Assembly: GCF_005405925.1 (NCBI RefSeq) | Contig: NZ_BJHV01000001.1 | Span: 8,680,001-8,744,000, forward strand | Length of the DNA: 64,000 nucleotides | From: Streptomyces antimycoticus | Lineage (GTDB): Bacteria; Actinomycetota; Actinomycetes; Streptomycetales; Streptomycetaceae | Direction: 5' to 3' | In this document: one piece after another, positions 1-8,676 of the stretch | Position numbering within the stretch: position 1 is the first letter of the stretch | Layout: each line of letters opens with the position of its first letter | Program-made: the position numbers and the translations under genes | Notes under the pieces: generated by a model | Database searches by the model: none | Told to the model about the DNA's origin: nothing | Seen by the model: only the letters and a program-made list of their open reading frames with translations

Positions 1-75
1 GGGGCGCAGCCCCTCCACGCGGCGGAGCCGTATATCGATGCTGCGGAAAGGGGCGGCGTGGGGACAGAAGCTCGC

Positions 76-124
76 TCCGCCCCCCACAGGCGCACCAGGG
101 TCCGCCCCCCACAAGCGCACCAGG
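76..124. repeat. Two 24-bp direct repeats upstream of the BNR-protein gene
   Basis: Positions 76-99 and 101-124 carry the same 24-base sequence with one mismatch (core CCGCCCCCCACA, then GCGCACCAGG). The period is 25 bp and the copies end just before the ribosome binding site of the next gene. They could be a regulator site or simple slippage; nothing in the sequence decides. Confidence 0.6.
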
Positions 125-136
125 AAAGGAACGGAC

Positions 137-1552
137 ATGAGACCACTGGCCATCGCCGTCCTGGCCACCGCTCTGCTCGGCACCGCGATCCCCGGCGCGG
201 GCGCCGCCGCCGCTCCCGGCCCGGCCGTCGACGAGCTCGCCGACACCCAACTCGACGCCAACGCAATCTACTTCGAGTCGTACGACGGCCTGGTCAACAA
301 CAACGCCTTCCAGAAGAACGGGCTGCTCACCTACAAGGGCTATCAGTACGCCGGCTGGTACACCGGCGACCGCAGCGCGGTCATCGGCCGCCGCGCGCTG
401 TCCCAGAGGAGCTGGCAGACCGTCACCCTGCCGCACCGGCTCTCCGCCGACGACTCCCACAACGTCATCTCCATGGGGATCTCGCGGATCGACGGCCGGC
501 TGCATCTGAACATGGACTCCCACAGCAGCGGCTTCTTCTCCGTGAAGTCGGTGGCCGGGCTGGTGGACGACCCGGCCAAACACCCCTGGACCAGCGGCCA
601 GTTCGGCGCCGTGCAGACCACCCTCGACGGCCTGACACTCACCTCCCAGTTCACCTACCCCCAGTTCATCGCCACCCCCGAGGGCCGGCTCCAGCTCAGC
701 TACCGCTCCGGCGTCTCCGGCAACGGCCGCAACGCGCTCGCCGAGTACGACGGAAACAAGTGGACGGCGCTGGGCGCATGGTCCTCCGCCACCGGCACCT
801 ACACCAGCGAGCACGGCTCCAGCACCGCCCGCAACATGTATCTGCACGGCATCGACTACGGGCCGGACGGCCGGCTGCACGCCTTCTACACCTGGCGCGA
901 GCAGAACAACGCGGTGATGTGCGCGAGCGGCGGCCTCACCAACCACGACACCGGCTATGTCTACAGCTCCGACCACGGCCGTACCTGGCGCACCGCGGCG
1001 GGCGCCGTCGTCGGCACCACCGGTGGGGCCGACACGGTGGCCGTCGGCGACGCCGGAACCGTCGTCGACCCGCTGGGCCCCGACCACTCGCTGATGAACC
1101 AGGAGAGCCAGGCCACCGACTCCGCCGGACTGCCCCACGCCCTGATCAGCTATGTCCCCGGCCGGTTCGGACAGTGCACCACCGACTACGCGGCTGACCG
1201 GAAGGCCAACGGCCGCACCTTCCACGTCTTCAAGGACGCCGCGGGCAGCTGGAAGAAGACCGAGATCCCGGTGCCGCCGGGCTCCACCCAGCGCAGCCAT
1301 CTGGTCTTCGACCGCTACGACAACGCCTACGCCGTGATGCCGTACGGCCGGATCGTGGCCGCGTCCAAGTCCTCGGGCTGGACGGACTGGAAGACCCTCT
1401 TCGACGGCAGCGGCCTGAACGCCTTCGGCGAGGTCGTCGTGGACGACACCCGGCTCGCGCAGGACGGCGTCCTGTCGTTCATGTATCAGCGGAGGTCCAG
1501 CGGCACCACGCCCTCCGCCCTCCGCGTCATCGACTTCACGCTCCCCTCCTGA
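137..1552 (+). CDS. Secreted BNR-repeat (BNR_4-like) protein, possible polysaccharide lyase or glycosidase
   Basis: The product has 471 residues. The chosen start (ATG 137, preceded by GGAAAGGA) gives a clean signal peptide (MRPLAIAVLATALLG, cleavage near AAAA-PGPA); an earlier in-frame ATG at 38 would bury it. The rest looks like a beta-propeller: an Asp-box (SSDHGRTW) and the MNQESQATDSAGLPHALISY segment are typical of BNR_4 proteins, a family that includes secreted polysaccharide lyases and hydrolases. The substrate cannot be read from sequence. Only 3 bp separate its stop from a LacI repressor gene, so it is probably controlled by its own downstream regulator(s) in response to a sugar. 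Confidence 0.75.
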   Translation: MRPLAIAVLATALLGTAIPGAGAAAAPGPAVDELADTQLDANAIYFESYDGLVNNNAFQKNGLLTYKGYQYAGWYTGDRSAVIGRRALSQRSWQTVTLPHRLSADDSHNVISMGISRIDGRLHLNMDSHSSGFFSVKSVAGLVDDPAKHPWTSGQFGAVQTTLDGLTLTSQFTYPQFIATPEGRLQLSYRSGVSGNGRNALAEYDGNKWTALGAWSSATGTYTSEHGSSTARNMYLHGIDYGPDGRLHAFYTWREQNNAVMCASGGLTNHDTGYVYSSDHGRTWRTAAGAVVGTTGGADTVAVGDAGTVVDPLGPDHSLMNQESQATDSAGLPHALISYVPGRFGQCTTDYAADRKANGRTFHVFKDAAGSWKKTEIPVPPGSTQRSHLVFDRYDNAYAVMPYGRIVAASKSSGWTDWKTLFDGSGLNAFGEVVVDDTRLAQDGVLSFMYQRRSSGTTPSALRVIDFTLPS

Positions 1553-1555
1553 CGG

Positions 1556-2578
1556 ATGGCACCCGGGGTGGGCATCAAAGAGGTGGCGCGCGAGGCCGGG
1601 GTCTCGGTCGGCACGGTCTCCAACGTCATCAACCGCCCGGAGTCGGTGTCCGAGGAGACCCGGGCCAGGGTGCTGTCCACCATCGAGCGCCTGGGCTACG
1701 TACGCCAGGAGTCCGCGCGTCAGCTGCGGGCCGGCCACAGCCGCATCATCGCGCTGCTGGTGCTGGACATGGCGAACCCGTTCTTCGTGGACGTCGCGCG
1801 GGGCGCCGAGCGTGCGGCGCGGGAGGCGGGGCTGGGGGTGATGGTGTGCAACAGCGCGCAGAGCCCCGAGGAGGAGGCCGACTACCTCGGGCTCTTCGCC
1901 GAACAGCGGGTGCGCGGGGTGCTGATGACCCCGGCCGATATGACCGGGCGCAACCTCGCCTCCTTCCGGCGGCAGCCCATCCCGTTCGTCCTCGTCGACC
2001 GGGTGCTGCCCAGCGCCGAGGGATGTTCGGTGTCGGTCGACGATGTCACCGGCGGCGAACTCGCCGTCCGCCACCTGCTGGGCCTCGGCCATCGCACCCT
2101 CGCCTATGTGAGCGGGCCGATGCGGCTGGCCCAGTGCCGCGACCGCCGTGAGGGCGCGCTGCGCGCCCTGCGCGAGCAGGGGCTCGGCGAGTCCGCGCTG
2201 CGCCATGTCGAGGTGGAGCGGCTGGACGTGACGTCCGGGCGGGACGCGGGGGCGCGGCTGCTGGGCATGTCACCGCGGCCGACGGCGGTGTTCTGCGCCA
2301 ATGACCTGCTGGCGCTGGGGGTGCTGCAGTCGCTGTACGGGGCGGGGGTGTCGGTGCCGGGGGAGGTGGCGTTGGTGGGGTACGACGACATCGAGTTCGC
2401 GGCGGCGGCCGCGGTGCCGCTGACGTCGGTGCGCCAGCCGGCGTTCCGGATGGGGCGGATGGCGGCCGAGCTGCTGATCGAGGAGACGGGGGAGCGGGCA
2501 GCGGACCACCGCCACCAGCGGATCGTCCTCCAGCCCGAACTCGTCGTCCGCGGGTCGAGCCTGGTCCGCCCCCGCTGA
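1556..2578 (+). CDS. LacI-family transcriptional repressor, first of a tandem pair
   Basis: The product has 340 residues. The N-terminal helix-turn-helix reads GIKEVAREAGVSVGTVSNVI, with the hinge near residues 50-60 (RQLRAGHSRIIALLV), followed by a periplasmic-binding-protein-like sensor domain (GYDDIEFAAAAAVPLTSVRQP near the C-terminus). The start codon lies 3 bp after the stop of the BNR-protein gene, which implies cotranscription. The sensor half is almost base-for-base identical to that of the next gene. It probably represses the upstream carbohydrate-active gene; the ligand is unknown. Confidence 0.9.
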   Translation: MAPGVGIKEVAREAGVSVGTVSNVINRPESVSEETRARVLSTIERLGYVRQESARQLRAGHSRIIALLVLDMANPFFVDVARGAERAAREAGLGVMVCNSAQSPEEEADYLGLFAEQRVRGVLMTPADMTGRNLASFRRQPIPFVLVDRVLPSAEGCSVSVDDVTGGELAVRHLLGLGHRTLAYVSGPMRLAQCRDRREGALRALREQGLGESALRHVEVERLDVTSGRDAGARLLGMSPRPTAVFCANDLLALGVLQSLYGAGVSVPGEVALVGYDDIEFAAAAAVPLTSVRQPAFRMGRMAAELLIEETGERAADHRHQRIVLQPELVVRGSSLVRPR

Positions 2579-2730
2579 AACGGGTCCCGCGGTGGCCCGG
2601 AGCGGCCCGAGCGGCTGGGCGGAGCCCGCGGCGGCGGCCCGGTCCTGCCCGACCGGTCGAACAGAGCACTACCATGTTCCCGCGACCGCGGTGGGTCGCG
2701 GGAAGACGGAGGCTCCGGGTCGTGGGACGC

Positions 2731-3750
2731 ATGGTGGGGATCAAGGACGTCGCGCGACAGGCGGGAGTGTCCGTCGGCACCGTTTCGAACGTGATCAACC
2801 GGCCCGAGATGGTCGCCGAGGCCACGCGCGACCGGGTGCAGGGCGTGATCGAGCGCCTGGGCTATGTACGCCAGGAGTCCGCGCGTCAACTGCGCGCGGG
2901 GCGCAGCCGCATCATCGCGCTGCTGGTGCTGGACATGGCGAACCCGTTCTTCGTGGACGTGGCGAGCGGTGCGGAGCGTGCGGCGCGGGAGGCGGGGCTG
3001 GGGGTGATGGTGTGCAACAGCGCCCAGAGCCCCGAGGAGGAGGCCGACTACCTCGGACTCTTCGCCGAGCACCGGGTGCGTGGGGTCCTGGTCACCCCGG
3101 CCGATGTCACCGGTGCCAACCTGGAGAGCTTCCGGCGCCACGACATCCCGTTCGTCTTCGTGGACCGCGAGGTGCCCAGCGCCGACGGCTGCTCGGTGTC
3201 GGTCGACGACATCGAGGGCGGGGCGCTCGCCGGCCGCCACCTCATCGCCCAGGGACACCGCTCCGTGGTCTACGTCAGCGGTCCGATGCTGCTCCCGCAG
3301 TGCCAGGACCGGCGCGCCGGGCTGCTCAGCGCGTTCGCGGAGGAGGGGCTGGCGGCGGAGACGATGGTGCACATCGAGGCCGAGCGACTGGACGTGGCCT
3401 CGGGCCGGGACGCGGGCGCGCGGCTGCTGGGCATCTCGCCGCGCCCGACGGCGGTGTTCTGCGCCAACGACCTGCTGGCGCTCGGGGTGCTGCAGGCCCT
3501 CTTCGCGGCCGGGGTGTCGGTGCCGGGGGAGGTGGCGCTGGTGGGGTACGACGACATCGAGTTCGCGGCGGCGGCCGCGGTGCCGCTGACGTCGGTGCGC
3601 CAGCCGGCCTTCCGGATGGGGCGGACGGCGGCCGAGCTGCTCATCGAGGAGACCGGTGAGGAGAGGGAGGACCATCGTCACCGGCGGATCGTTCTGCAGC
3701 CCGAACTGGTGGTCAGGGACTCGACGTTCGCGCCCAGACCGGGGGCGTGA
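2731..3750 (+). CDS. LacI-family transcriptional repressor, second of a tandem pair
   Basis: The product has 339 residues from ATG 2731 (MVGIKDVARQAGVSVGTVSN). GTG 2722 is an alternative start with GACGGAGG upstream. The domain order matches the preceding LacI, and long stretches of DNA match almost exactly (for example around 2290-2510 against 3460-3650), which points to recent duplication or gene conversion. The recognition helix region is also conserved, but surrounding residues differ (PESVSEETRARVLSTI versus PEMVAEATRDRVQGVI). The operators may therefore overlap. Confidence 0.9.
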   Translation: MVGIKDVARQAGVSVGTVSNVINRPEMVAEATRDRVQGVIERLGYVRQESARQLRAGRSRIIALLVLDMANPFFVDVASGAERAAREAGLGVMVCNSAQSPEEEADYLGLFAEHRVRGVLVTPADVTGANLESFRRHDIPFVFVDREVPSADGCSVSVDDIEGGALAGRHLIAQGHRSVVYVSGPMLLPQCQDRRAGLLSAFAEEGLAAETMVHIEAERLDVASGRDAGARLLGISPRPTAVFCANDLLALGVLQALFAAGVSVPGEVALVGYDDIEFAAAAAVPLTSVRQPAFRMGRTAAELLIEETGEEREDHRHRRIVLQPELVVRDSTFAPRPGA

Positions 3751-3770
3751 CCTCGGGTTCACCAGTCTCC

Positions 3771-3854
3771 TCGGCATCGGGAAGGGCCTCGGCGTCGGGA
3801 AGGGCCCAGGCGTAGGGAAGGACCCCGGCACCGGCCGGGGCCCTTCCCGACGCC
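3771..3854. terminator. Bidirectional terminator built from a 17-bp inverted repeat beside short tandem repeats
   Basis: GGCGTCGGGAAGGGCCC at 3791-3807 is repeated in inverted form at 3838-3854 with no mismatch. Positions 3771-3830 also hold about three degenerate copies of a CGGCGTCGGGAAGGGC-like unit. The element sits between the convergent LacI and universal-stress genes, where a shared terminator is expected. Confidence 0.7.
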
Positions 3855-3862
3855 GGGCCCGG

Positions 3863-4222
3863 TCAGGCCGGGGGCTTGACCGCGACGACGGGTACGGGAC
3901 TCTCCAGCAGCAGCCGCTGGCTCACGCTGCCCAGCAGGGCCTTGCCCACCGGCGAGCGCCGTCGGATGCCGACGACCAGCCGGTCGACATCGGGCCGGGC
4001 CTCGATTTCGTCCAGAACGGCGTCGACGGGGTCGCGGTCACCGGGACCGCTGCGCTCGACGATCGTGATCTTCAGGTCCTCGGGCAGGCCGGGGCGGTCC
4101 AGCACGGACAGGCGCAGGTTGACCAGTACGAGATCGGTGCCCAGCAGACGGGCCTCGGCGATTCCCGCGGTCAGCGCGTGGTCTCCCTCGCGGCCCTCGG
4201 CGATGGCGGTCAGGACGGTCAC
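3863..4222 (-). CDS. Universal stress protein (UspA family)
   Basis: The product has 119 residues from GTG 4222, which overlaps the stop of the upstream sugar porter gene (GTGA), so translation is coupled. A short Usp fold is visible: beta strand VTVLTAIAEG, the hydrophobic TDLVLVNLRL, and the C-terminal DRLVVGIRRRSPVGKALLGS and VPVVAVKPP, which match the family's nucleotide-binding G-x9-G-S/T region. Usp genes are often placed next to transporters in actinomycetes; the role here is inferred. Confidence 0.85.
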   Translation of the reverse strand: MTVLTAIAEGREGDHALTAGIAEARLLGTDLVLVNLRLSVLDRPGLPEDLKITIVERSGPGDRDPVDAVLDEIEARPDVDRLVVGIRRRSPVGKALLGSVSQRLLLESPVPVVAVKPPA

Positions 4223-5691
4223 GGTGTGGAGCCCTCCTCCCGGAGCGGGGTGGGTGCGGAGTAGCGGGTGCGGAAGTCGTCCTCCAGCTCTTCCAGTGAG
4301 CGGCCCTTGGTCTCGGGCACACAGGTCGCGATGAAGAGGAGGGCCAGCACACCGAAGGCGGCGAACGCGAAGAAGGTGTTCGAGATCCCCATGGCCTTCA
4401 CGATGGGCGGGAAGCCGAGGGCGACCAGGGCGTTCGCCATCCAGAGCACGAAGATGCTGATGCCGATGGCCAGGCTGCGGATCTTCAGCGGGAACATCTC
4501 GGAGAGGATGAGCCAGACCAGCGGACCGATGGTGGCCTGCATGGAGAAGACGAAGAGCACGACGAACACGAGAATGAACCACGCCTTCGCGGTGCCCTCG
4601 GGCATCAGCAGCGCGGAGAGACCGACGAGCAGGTGGAACGTCGTGGTCAGGGCGAACCCGCCGAGCAGCATGGTGCGCCGCTTGAGCCTGTTGATGACCG
4701 ACACGCCCACCGCGATGCCGATGACGCTGAAGGCGCCGTTGAGGGTGTTCGCGATGATGGCGGAGTCGCCCGAGAACCCGGCGTCGCCGAGCAGTTGTGT
4801 GCCGTAGTACATGACGGAGTTGATGCCGGTGAACTGCTGGCAGAAGCCGAGCCCCGCCCCGATCAGGATGAGCACCCGCACCCATCGCACCCCCAGATCC
4901 ACCCTGCCCGCGGTCTTGGCGACCCGCTCCTCCTCGGCGAGGCGGTGGACTTCCGCCATCTCGGCGTGGGCCCGCTCCGGGGTCCGGACCTGGGACAGGA
5001 CCGCGAGTGCCTCGTCCTCACGGCCCTGGGCGACCAGCCAGCGAGGGCTCTCCGGCAGCCGCAGCATGCCGATGAACAGGCCGATCGCCGGAAGGAGGGC
5101 GACGAGCAGCATCAGCCGCCAGATGCCATCGGTCTCGCCCCAGAGATTGAAGATGACCGCGTTGATGACGAACGCGGCGAACTGGCCGGTCACGATCATC
5201 ACTTCGTTGCGGGTGACAATGGAGCCGCGGCGCTCGACCGGGGCGATTTCGGCCAGGTAGACCGGGACCGTCGCCGAGGCGCCGCCCACGGCGAGGCCGA
5301 GGATGAAGCGGAAGAGGGCGAGCACCTGCCAGCTCGGCGACAGTACGCAGCCCAGGGTGCCGAGCATGAACACCAAGGACAGCAGCAGGATGTTGTGGCG
5401 GCGGCCGTGCCGGTCGGACAGCACTCCGCCGATCATGGCGCCGAAGGCGGCGCCGAAGATGAGGTTGCTGACGACGATTCCCTCGGTGAGGGCGGTCAGG
5501 CCGAGGTCGTCGGTGAGGGGATCGAGGGCACCGTTGACGACGCCGGTGTCGTAGCCGAAGAGCAGTCCGCCGAAGGTCACGATGACGGCGACCAGGCCGA
5601 GTCGTCGTGAGTGGGGGCCTTTGGTGTCCGGCGGCAGTTCGGGGTCCTGGTGCGGGATGCCGGAGGTCTCGGAGTCGAGTCGGGTGTTCAT
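4219..5691 (-). CDS. Sugar porter family MFS transporter (IolT/XylE-like)
   Basis: The product has 490 residues and about 12 membrane segments. Sugar-porter signatures are clear: GGLLFGYDTGVVNGAL in TM1, SDRHGRR after TM2, LPESPRWL at the end of the first half, QQFTGINSVMYY in TM7, and VPETKGRSLEELE at the end of TM12. The TM1 region resembles myo-inositol/H+ symporters, but sugar, inositol or polyol cannot be told apart by eye. GAGGAG precedes ATG 5691. It is divergent from a LacI regulator at 5976, which probably controls it through the palindrome at 5902-5926. Confidence 0.92.
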   Translation of the reverse strand: MNTRLDSETSGIPHQDPELPPDTKGPHSRRLGLVAVIVTFGGLLFGYDTGVVNGALDPLTDDLGLTALTEGIVVSNLIFGAAFGAMIGGVLSDRHGRRHNILLLSLVFMLGTLGCVLSPSWQVLALFRFILGLAVGGASATVPVYLAEIAPVERRGSIVTRNEVMIVTGQFAAFVINAVIFNLWGETDGIWRLMLLVALLPAIGLFIGMLRLPESPRWLVAQGREDEALAVLSQVRTPERAHAEMAEVHRLAEEERVAKTAGRVDLGVRWVRVLILIGAGLGFCQQFTGINSVMYYGTQLLGDAGFSGDSAIIANTLNGAFSVIGIAVGVSVINRLKRRTMLLGGFALTTTFHLLVGLSALLMPEGTAKAWFILVFVVLFVFSMQATIGPLVWLILSEMFPLKIRSLAIGISIFVLWMANALVALGFPPIVKAMGISNTFFAFAAFGVLALLFIATCVPETKGRSLEELEDDFRTRYSAPTPLREEGSTP

Positions 5692-5901
5692 CGTCGTGTC
5701 TCCTCGTGGAGGCAGCGGAGGTCGTGGTGGCGCCCCGGCCAGATGCGGTGTGTTTCCCGATGTCGACTGAGTGGGGGCGTACGTGGGCCCGGTGCGACGG
5801 CGTGGCCATCGCGGCAGGGGTCACCTGCCGTGCGGTCTCTCATGGCCGGCCAGCCGCGATCGCGCGGCTGCGAAGAGCCTTTGTCTTTTTGTCAGTACAA
5901 C

Positions 5902-5926
5902 TAGTACGTACAAGTGCTACGTACTA
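5902..5926. promoter_or_regulatory. 25-bp palindromic operator between sugar porter and LacI gene
   Basis: TAGTACGTA (5902-5910) and TACGTACTA (5918-5926) are exact inverted arms around a 7-base spacer. A further AGTAC lies at 5894-5898. The site is in the divergent promoter region, 50 bp before the LacI start at 5976, so autoregulation plus control of the porter is likely. Confidence 0.7.
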
Positions 5927-5975
5927 TGGGAGCGCGGTGTGATCCATGTCAAGACATGAACGCGGGGAGGTCCGG

Positions 5976-7058
5976 ATGGGAGATCCAGGGGGTTTCGGCC
6001 GATCGGCCGAGCGGGGAGCCTCGGTGGGGCGCCCCAAGCGCCCGACCATGTCCGATGTCGCCGCGCGTGTCGGTGTCTCGCAGGCCCTGGTGTCACTGGT
6101 GTTCCGCAATCAGCCCGGTGCGAGCCCCGATACGCGCCGCCGCGTCTTCCAGGCGGCCGAGGAACTGGGCTACCGTCCCGACACCGCCGCCCAGCTTCTG
6201 CGCCGCACGCGGAGCCGGCAGTTGGGCGTGTTGTTCACCATGCGCCAGCCACACGACGTGGGCATCGTGGAGGCCCTGTACCCCGCCGCCCGGAAGCACG
6301 GCTACACCCTCGTGCTCAATGCCATGGTCGACACCCGCGACGAGCGTCAGGCGATGGACGAGCTGCTCGGACTGCGCTGTGAAGCCATCATCACCATCGG
6401 CACGACGTTCGAGCGACGCCACCCGGTCGCGCACGTCGGCGGGCCCTCCATCGTGGAGATCAACCCGCTGACGCGAGCCGCCGGTACGGATGTCGTCCGT
6501 ACCGCCGAGAGGAACGGGATACGCCAAGCCGTCGACCATCTCGTCGCACAAGGACACCGCGCCATCGCGCATATCGACGGCGGCGCCATGCCCGCCGCCG
6601 AGGAGCGACGACGCGGTTACCGCGCCGCCATGCGCCGCCACGGACTCGCCGACCACATCCAGATCCACCCCGGCGACTACACCGAGGAGTCCGGAGCCCG
6701 GGCCGCCCGCGACCTGCTCGCGCGGGCCGAGTTGCCCACGGCGGTCATCGCCGGGAACGACCGCTGTGCGCACGGTCTGCTCGGCACATTCCTGCGCGCG
6801 GGCGTCCGGGTGCCGGAGGACGTGTCCATCGTCGGCTACGACGACAGCCAACTCGCCCGGCTGTCGTTCATCGACCTCACCTCGGTGCGCCAGGACGCCG
6901 CTGAGGCGGCCGAACGCGCCGTCCGGGCGGCCGTCGAACGGCTCGACGAGGGGCGCACCGCCGACCGGGACATCGTGCTCAACCCCACCCTCGTCGTCCG
7001 GGGAAGCACCGGCCCGGCCCGCACCCCGTCAACGCCCGACGGCGACCTTCTCCGGTGA
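5976..7058 (+). CDS. LacI-family transcriptional regulator of the divergent sugar porter
   Basis: The product has 360 residues from ATG 5976, chosen because GGGGAGG sits 5 bases upstream; ATG 5946 has no such site. The HTH (PTMSDVAARVGVSQALVSLVF) is followed by a sensor domain with GYDDSQLARLSFIDLTSVRQDA near the end. The QALVSL recognition helix differs from the usual VGTVSN of the 1.6-3.7 kb repressors, so a different operator is expected. Its 3' end overlaps the convergent oxidoreductase gene by 30 bp. Confidence 0.9.
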   Translation: MGDPGGFGRSAERGASVGRPKRPTMSDVAARVGVSQALVSLVFRNQPGASPDTRRRVFQAAEELGYRPDTAAQLLRRTRSRQLGVLFTMRQPHDVGIVEALYPAARKHGYTLVLNAMVDTRDERQAMDELLGLRCEAIITIGTTFERRHPVAHVGGPSIVEINPLTRAAGTDVVRTAERNGIRQAVDHLVAQGHRAIAHIDGGAMPAAEERRRGYRAAMRRHGLADHIQIHPGDYTEESGARAARDLLARAELPTAVIAGNDRCAHGLLGTFLRAGVRVPEDVSIVGYDDSQLARLSFIDLTSVRQDAAEAAERAVRAAVERLDEGRTADRDIVLNPTLVVRGSTGPARTPSTPDGDLLR

Positions 7059-8135
7059 CCACTGGCTCTCGTCCGGGGCACCCAGCAGCTCCTGGATCTC
7101 CCGTACGGCGGCCCGGCCCGCCCGGTTGGCGCCGACCGTGCTGGCCGAGGGCCCGTAGCCGACCAGATGCACCCGCGGATCCCGGACCGCCCGGGTGCCC
7201 TCGACGGTGATACCGCCGCCCGGCTCGCGCAGCCGCAGCGGGGCGAGGTGGTCGATCGCGGCGCGGAAACCGGTGGCCCAGAGGATCACGTCCGCGTCGA
7301 CGTGGCGCCCATCCGCCCAGGCCACCCCGGACGGGGTGATCCGCTCGAACATCGGCAGCCGCTCCAGCACGCCCTTCGCCCGGGCCCGCTCCATCGCCTC
7401 CGTCATGGGCAGCCCGGTCACCGACACCACGCTCTGCGGCGGCAGCCCCCGCCGGACCCGCTCCTCCACCAGCGCGACGGCGGCGCGCCCCTGGTCCTCG
7501 CCGAACGGCCCGGTGTGGAACACCGGCGGGCGGCGGGTGACCCAGGTCGTCTCCGCCGCCACCTCGGCGATCTCCAGCAGATGCTGCACCCCGGAGGTAC
7601 CGCCCCCGACGACGATCACCCGCTGCCCGGCGAATGCCCCGGGCCCCGGGTACTGCGCGGTGTGCAGCTGGCGGCCCCGGAAGGTCTCCTGGCCGGGGTA
7701 GCGCGGCCAGAAGGGCCGGTCCCAGGTCCCGGTCGCGTTGATCAGCGCGCGGGCGGACCACGTCCCGGCCGAGGTCTCCACCAGCAGCCGGCCGCCGTCC
7801 CCGTCCCGTACGGCGTCGACGTGCACCGGCCGGACGACCCGCAGATCGAAGGCACGCTCATACCGTGCGAAGTACGCCGGGATCACCTCGGACGAGGGCC
7901 GCTCGGGATCCGCGTCGTCGCTGGTCAGCCGCATGCCGGGCAGGTCGTACATCCCGTGTACCTTGCCGTACGTCAGCGACGGCCACCGGAACTGCCACGC
8001 CCCGCCGGGCGCGGGCGCGTGGTCGAGCACCACGAAGCCGGTGCCGGGCTCGTACCCGGCCCGCCGGAGGTGATAGGCACCGGACAACCCGGCCTGCCCG
8101 GCACCGATGACCGCGACGTCCACGCTGTTGTTCAT
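7029..8135 (-). CDS. FAD/NAD(P)-binding oxidoreductase (flavin monooxygenase-like)
   Basis: The product has 368 residues from ATG 8135. It has an N-terminal dinucleotide fold (VAVIGAGQAGLSGAYHL), a second Rossmann motif near the middle (VIVVGGGTSGVQHLLEI) and the ATGF motif (ILWATGFRAAIDHL) of flavin-containing monooxygenases and related NADPH-dependent flavoproteins. The canonical FxGxxxHxxxW fingerprint appears only as FRGRQLHTAQY, so true monooxygenase activity is uncertain. No partner gene suggests a substrate. Confidence 0.85.
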   Translation of the reverse strand: MNNSVDVAVIGAGQAGLSGAYHLRRAGYEPGTGFVVLDHAPAPGGAWQFRWPSLTYGKVHGMYDLPGMRLTSDDADPERPSSEVIPAYFARYERAFDLRVVRPVHVDAVRDGDGGRLLVETSAGTWSARALINATGTWDRPFWPRYPGQETFRGRQLHTAQYPGPGAFAGQRVIVVGGGTSGVQHLLEIAEVAAETTWVTRRPPVFHTGPFGEDQGRAAVALVEERVRRGLPPQSVVSVTGLPMTEAMERARAKGVLERLPMFERITPSGVAWADGRHVDADVILWATGFRAAIDHLAPLRLREPGGGITVEGTRAVRDPRVHLVGYGPSASTVGANRAGRAAVREIQELLGAPDESQWSPEKVAVGR

Positions 8136-8142
8136 GCTTCTA

Positions 8143-8454
8143 CTAACTCTGCCCGGGCGCGCTCTCTTCCCCGTCCTCCAGCCGCCGCCCCCGGCTCTCC
8201 GCCACCCGCAGCGCGTCATGCAGCGCCTCGGCGAGCCGATGCCCCACGAACCGCAGCTCACAGGCGTCGGCCTTGCGGTCCCGGAGCAGCGGCCGGGCAT
8301 GTCCGAGGAGCTTGGCCCCGGTCCGTAGCTGTACGGCCTCCATCTCGTCGGCCAGCCGGGAGAGGTAGCCGGTGCCGGTGTCGTCCGTGACGAGGAAGCA
8401 GGGCTGCCCGTTCAGTCCGGGCCAGGGCAGGAGACGGGGGCGTGAGAAAGGCAT
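8143..8454 (-). CDS. Small conserved-looking protein of unknown function next to a WhiJ-like pair
   Basis: The product has 103 residues from ATG 8454 (MPFSRPRLLPWPGLNGQPCFLV). I do not recognise the family. It is hydrophilic, with a helical, Arg/Glu-rich C-terminal half (AEALHDALRVAESRGRRLEDG), and no signal peptide or membrane segment. It is divergent from the HTH/DUF397 pair, an arrangement often seen around WhiJ-type loci in Streptomyces, so it may belong to that system. It runs 7 bp ahead of the oxidoreductase gene on the same strand. Confidence 0.7.
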   Translation of the reverse strand: MPFSRPRLLPWPGLNGQPCFLVTDDTGTGYLSRLADEMEAVQLRTGAKLLGHARPLLRDRKADACELRFVGHRLAEALHDALRVAESRGRRLEDGEESAPGQS

Positions 8455-8676
8455 GAGGGCTCCATGGCGTTTCGAGGTTCGGCTACCGCGAGTGATGAGG
8501 CGGTGGCGGAAACAGCTTCGGGTGCGCGGAAGCTGGCGCGCAAGATGACAGCTAATTTCCGCTTCAGATGGCATATGTGACCGAGTGGGCAAATAGCCTG
8601 ATGCACCGGACTGCCCTTGCCAGACTCAGAACTCGTACGGCGGCATGGCAGGCTCGACCAAACGGGAGGCATACTC

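Noticed and set aside
5902..5926. The 25-bp palindrome as a recombination site
   Set aside because: It is in a divergent promoter of a LacI regulator, with no integrase or second copy near.
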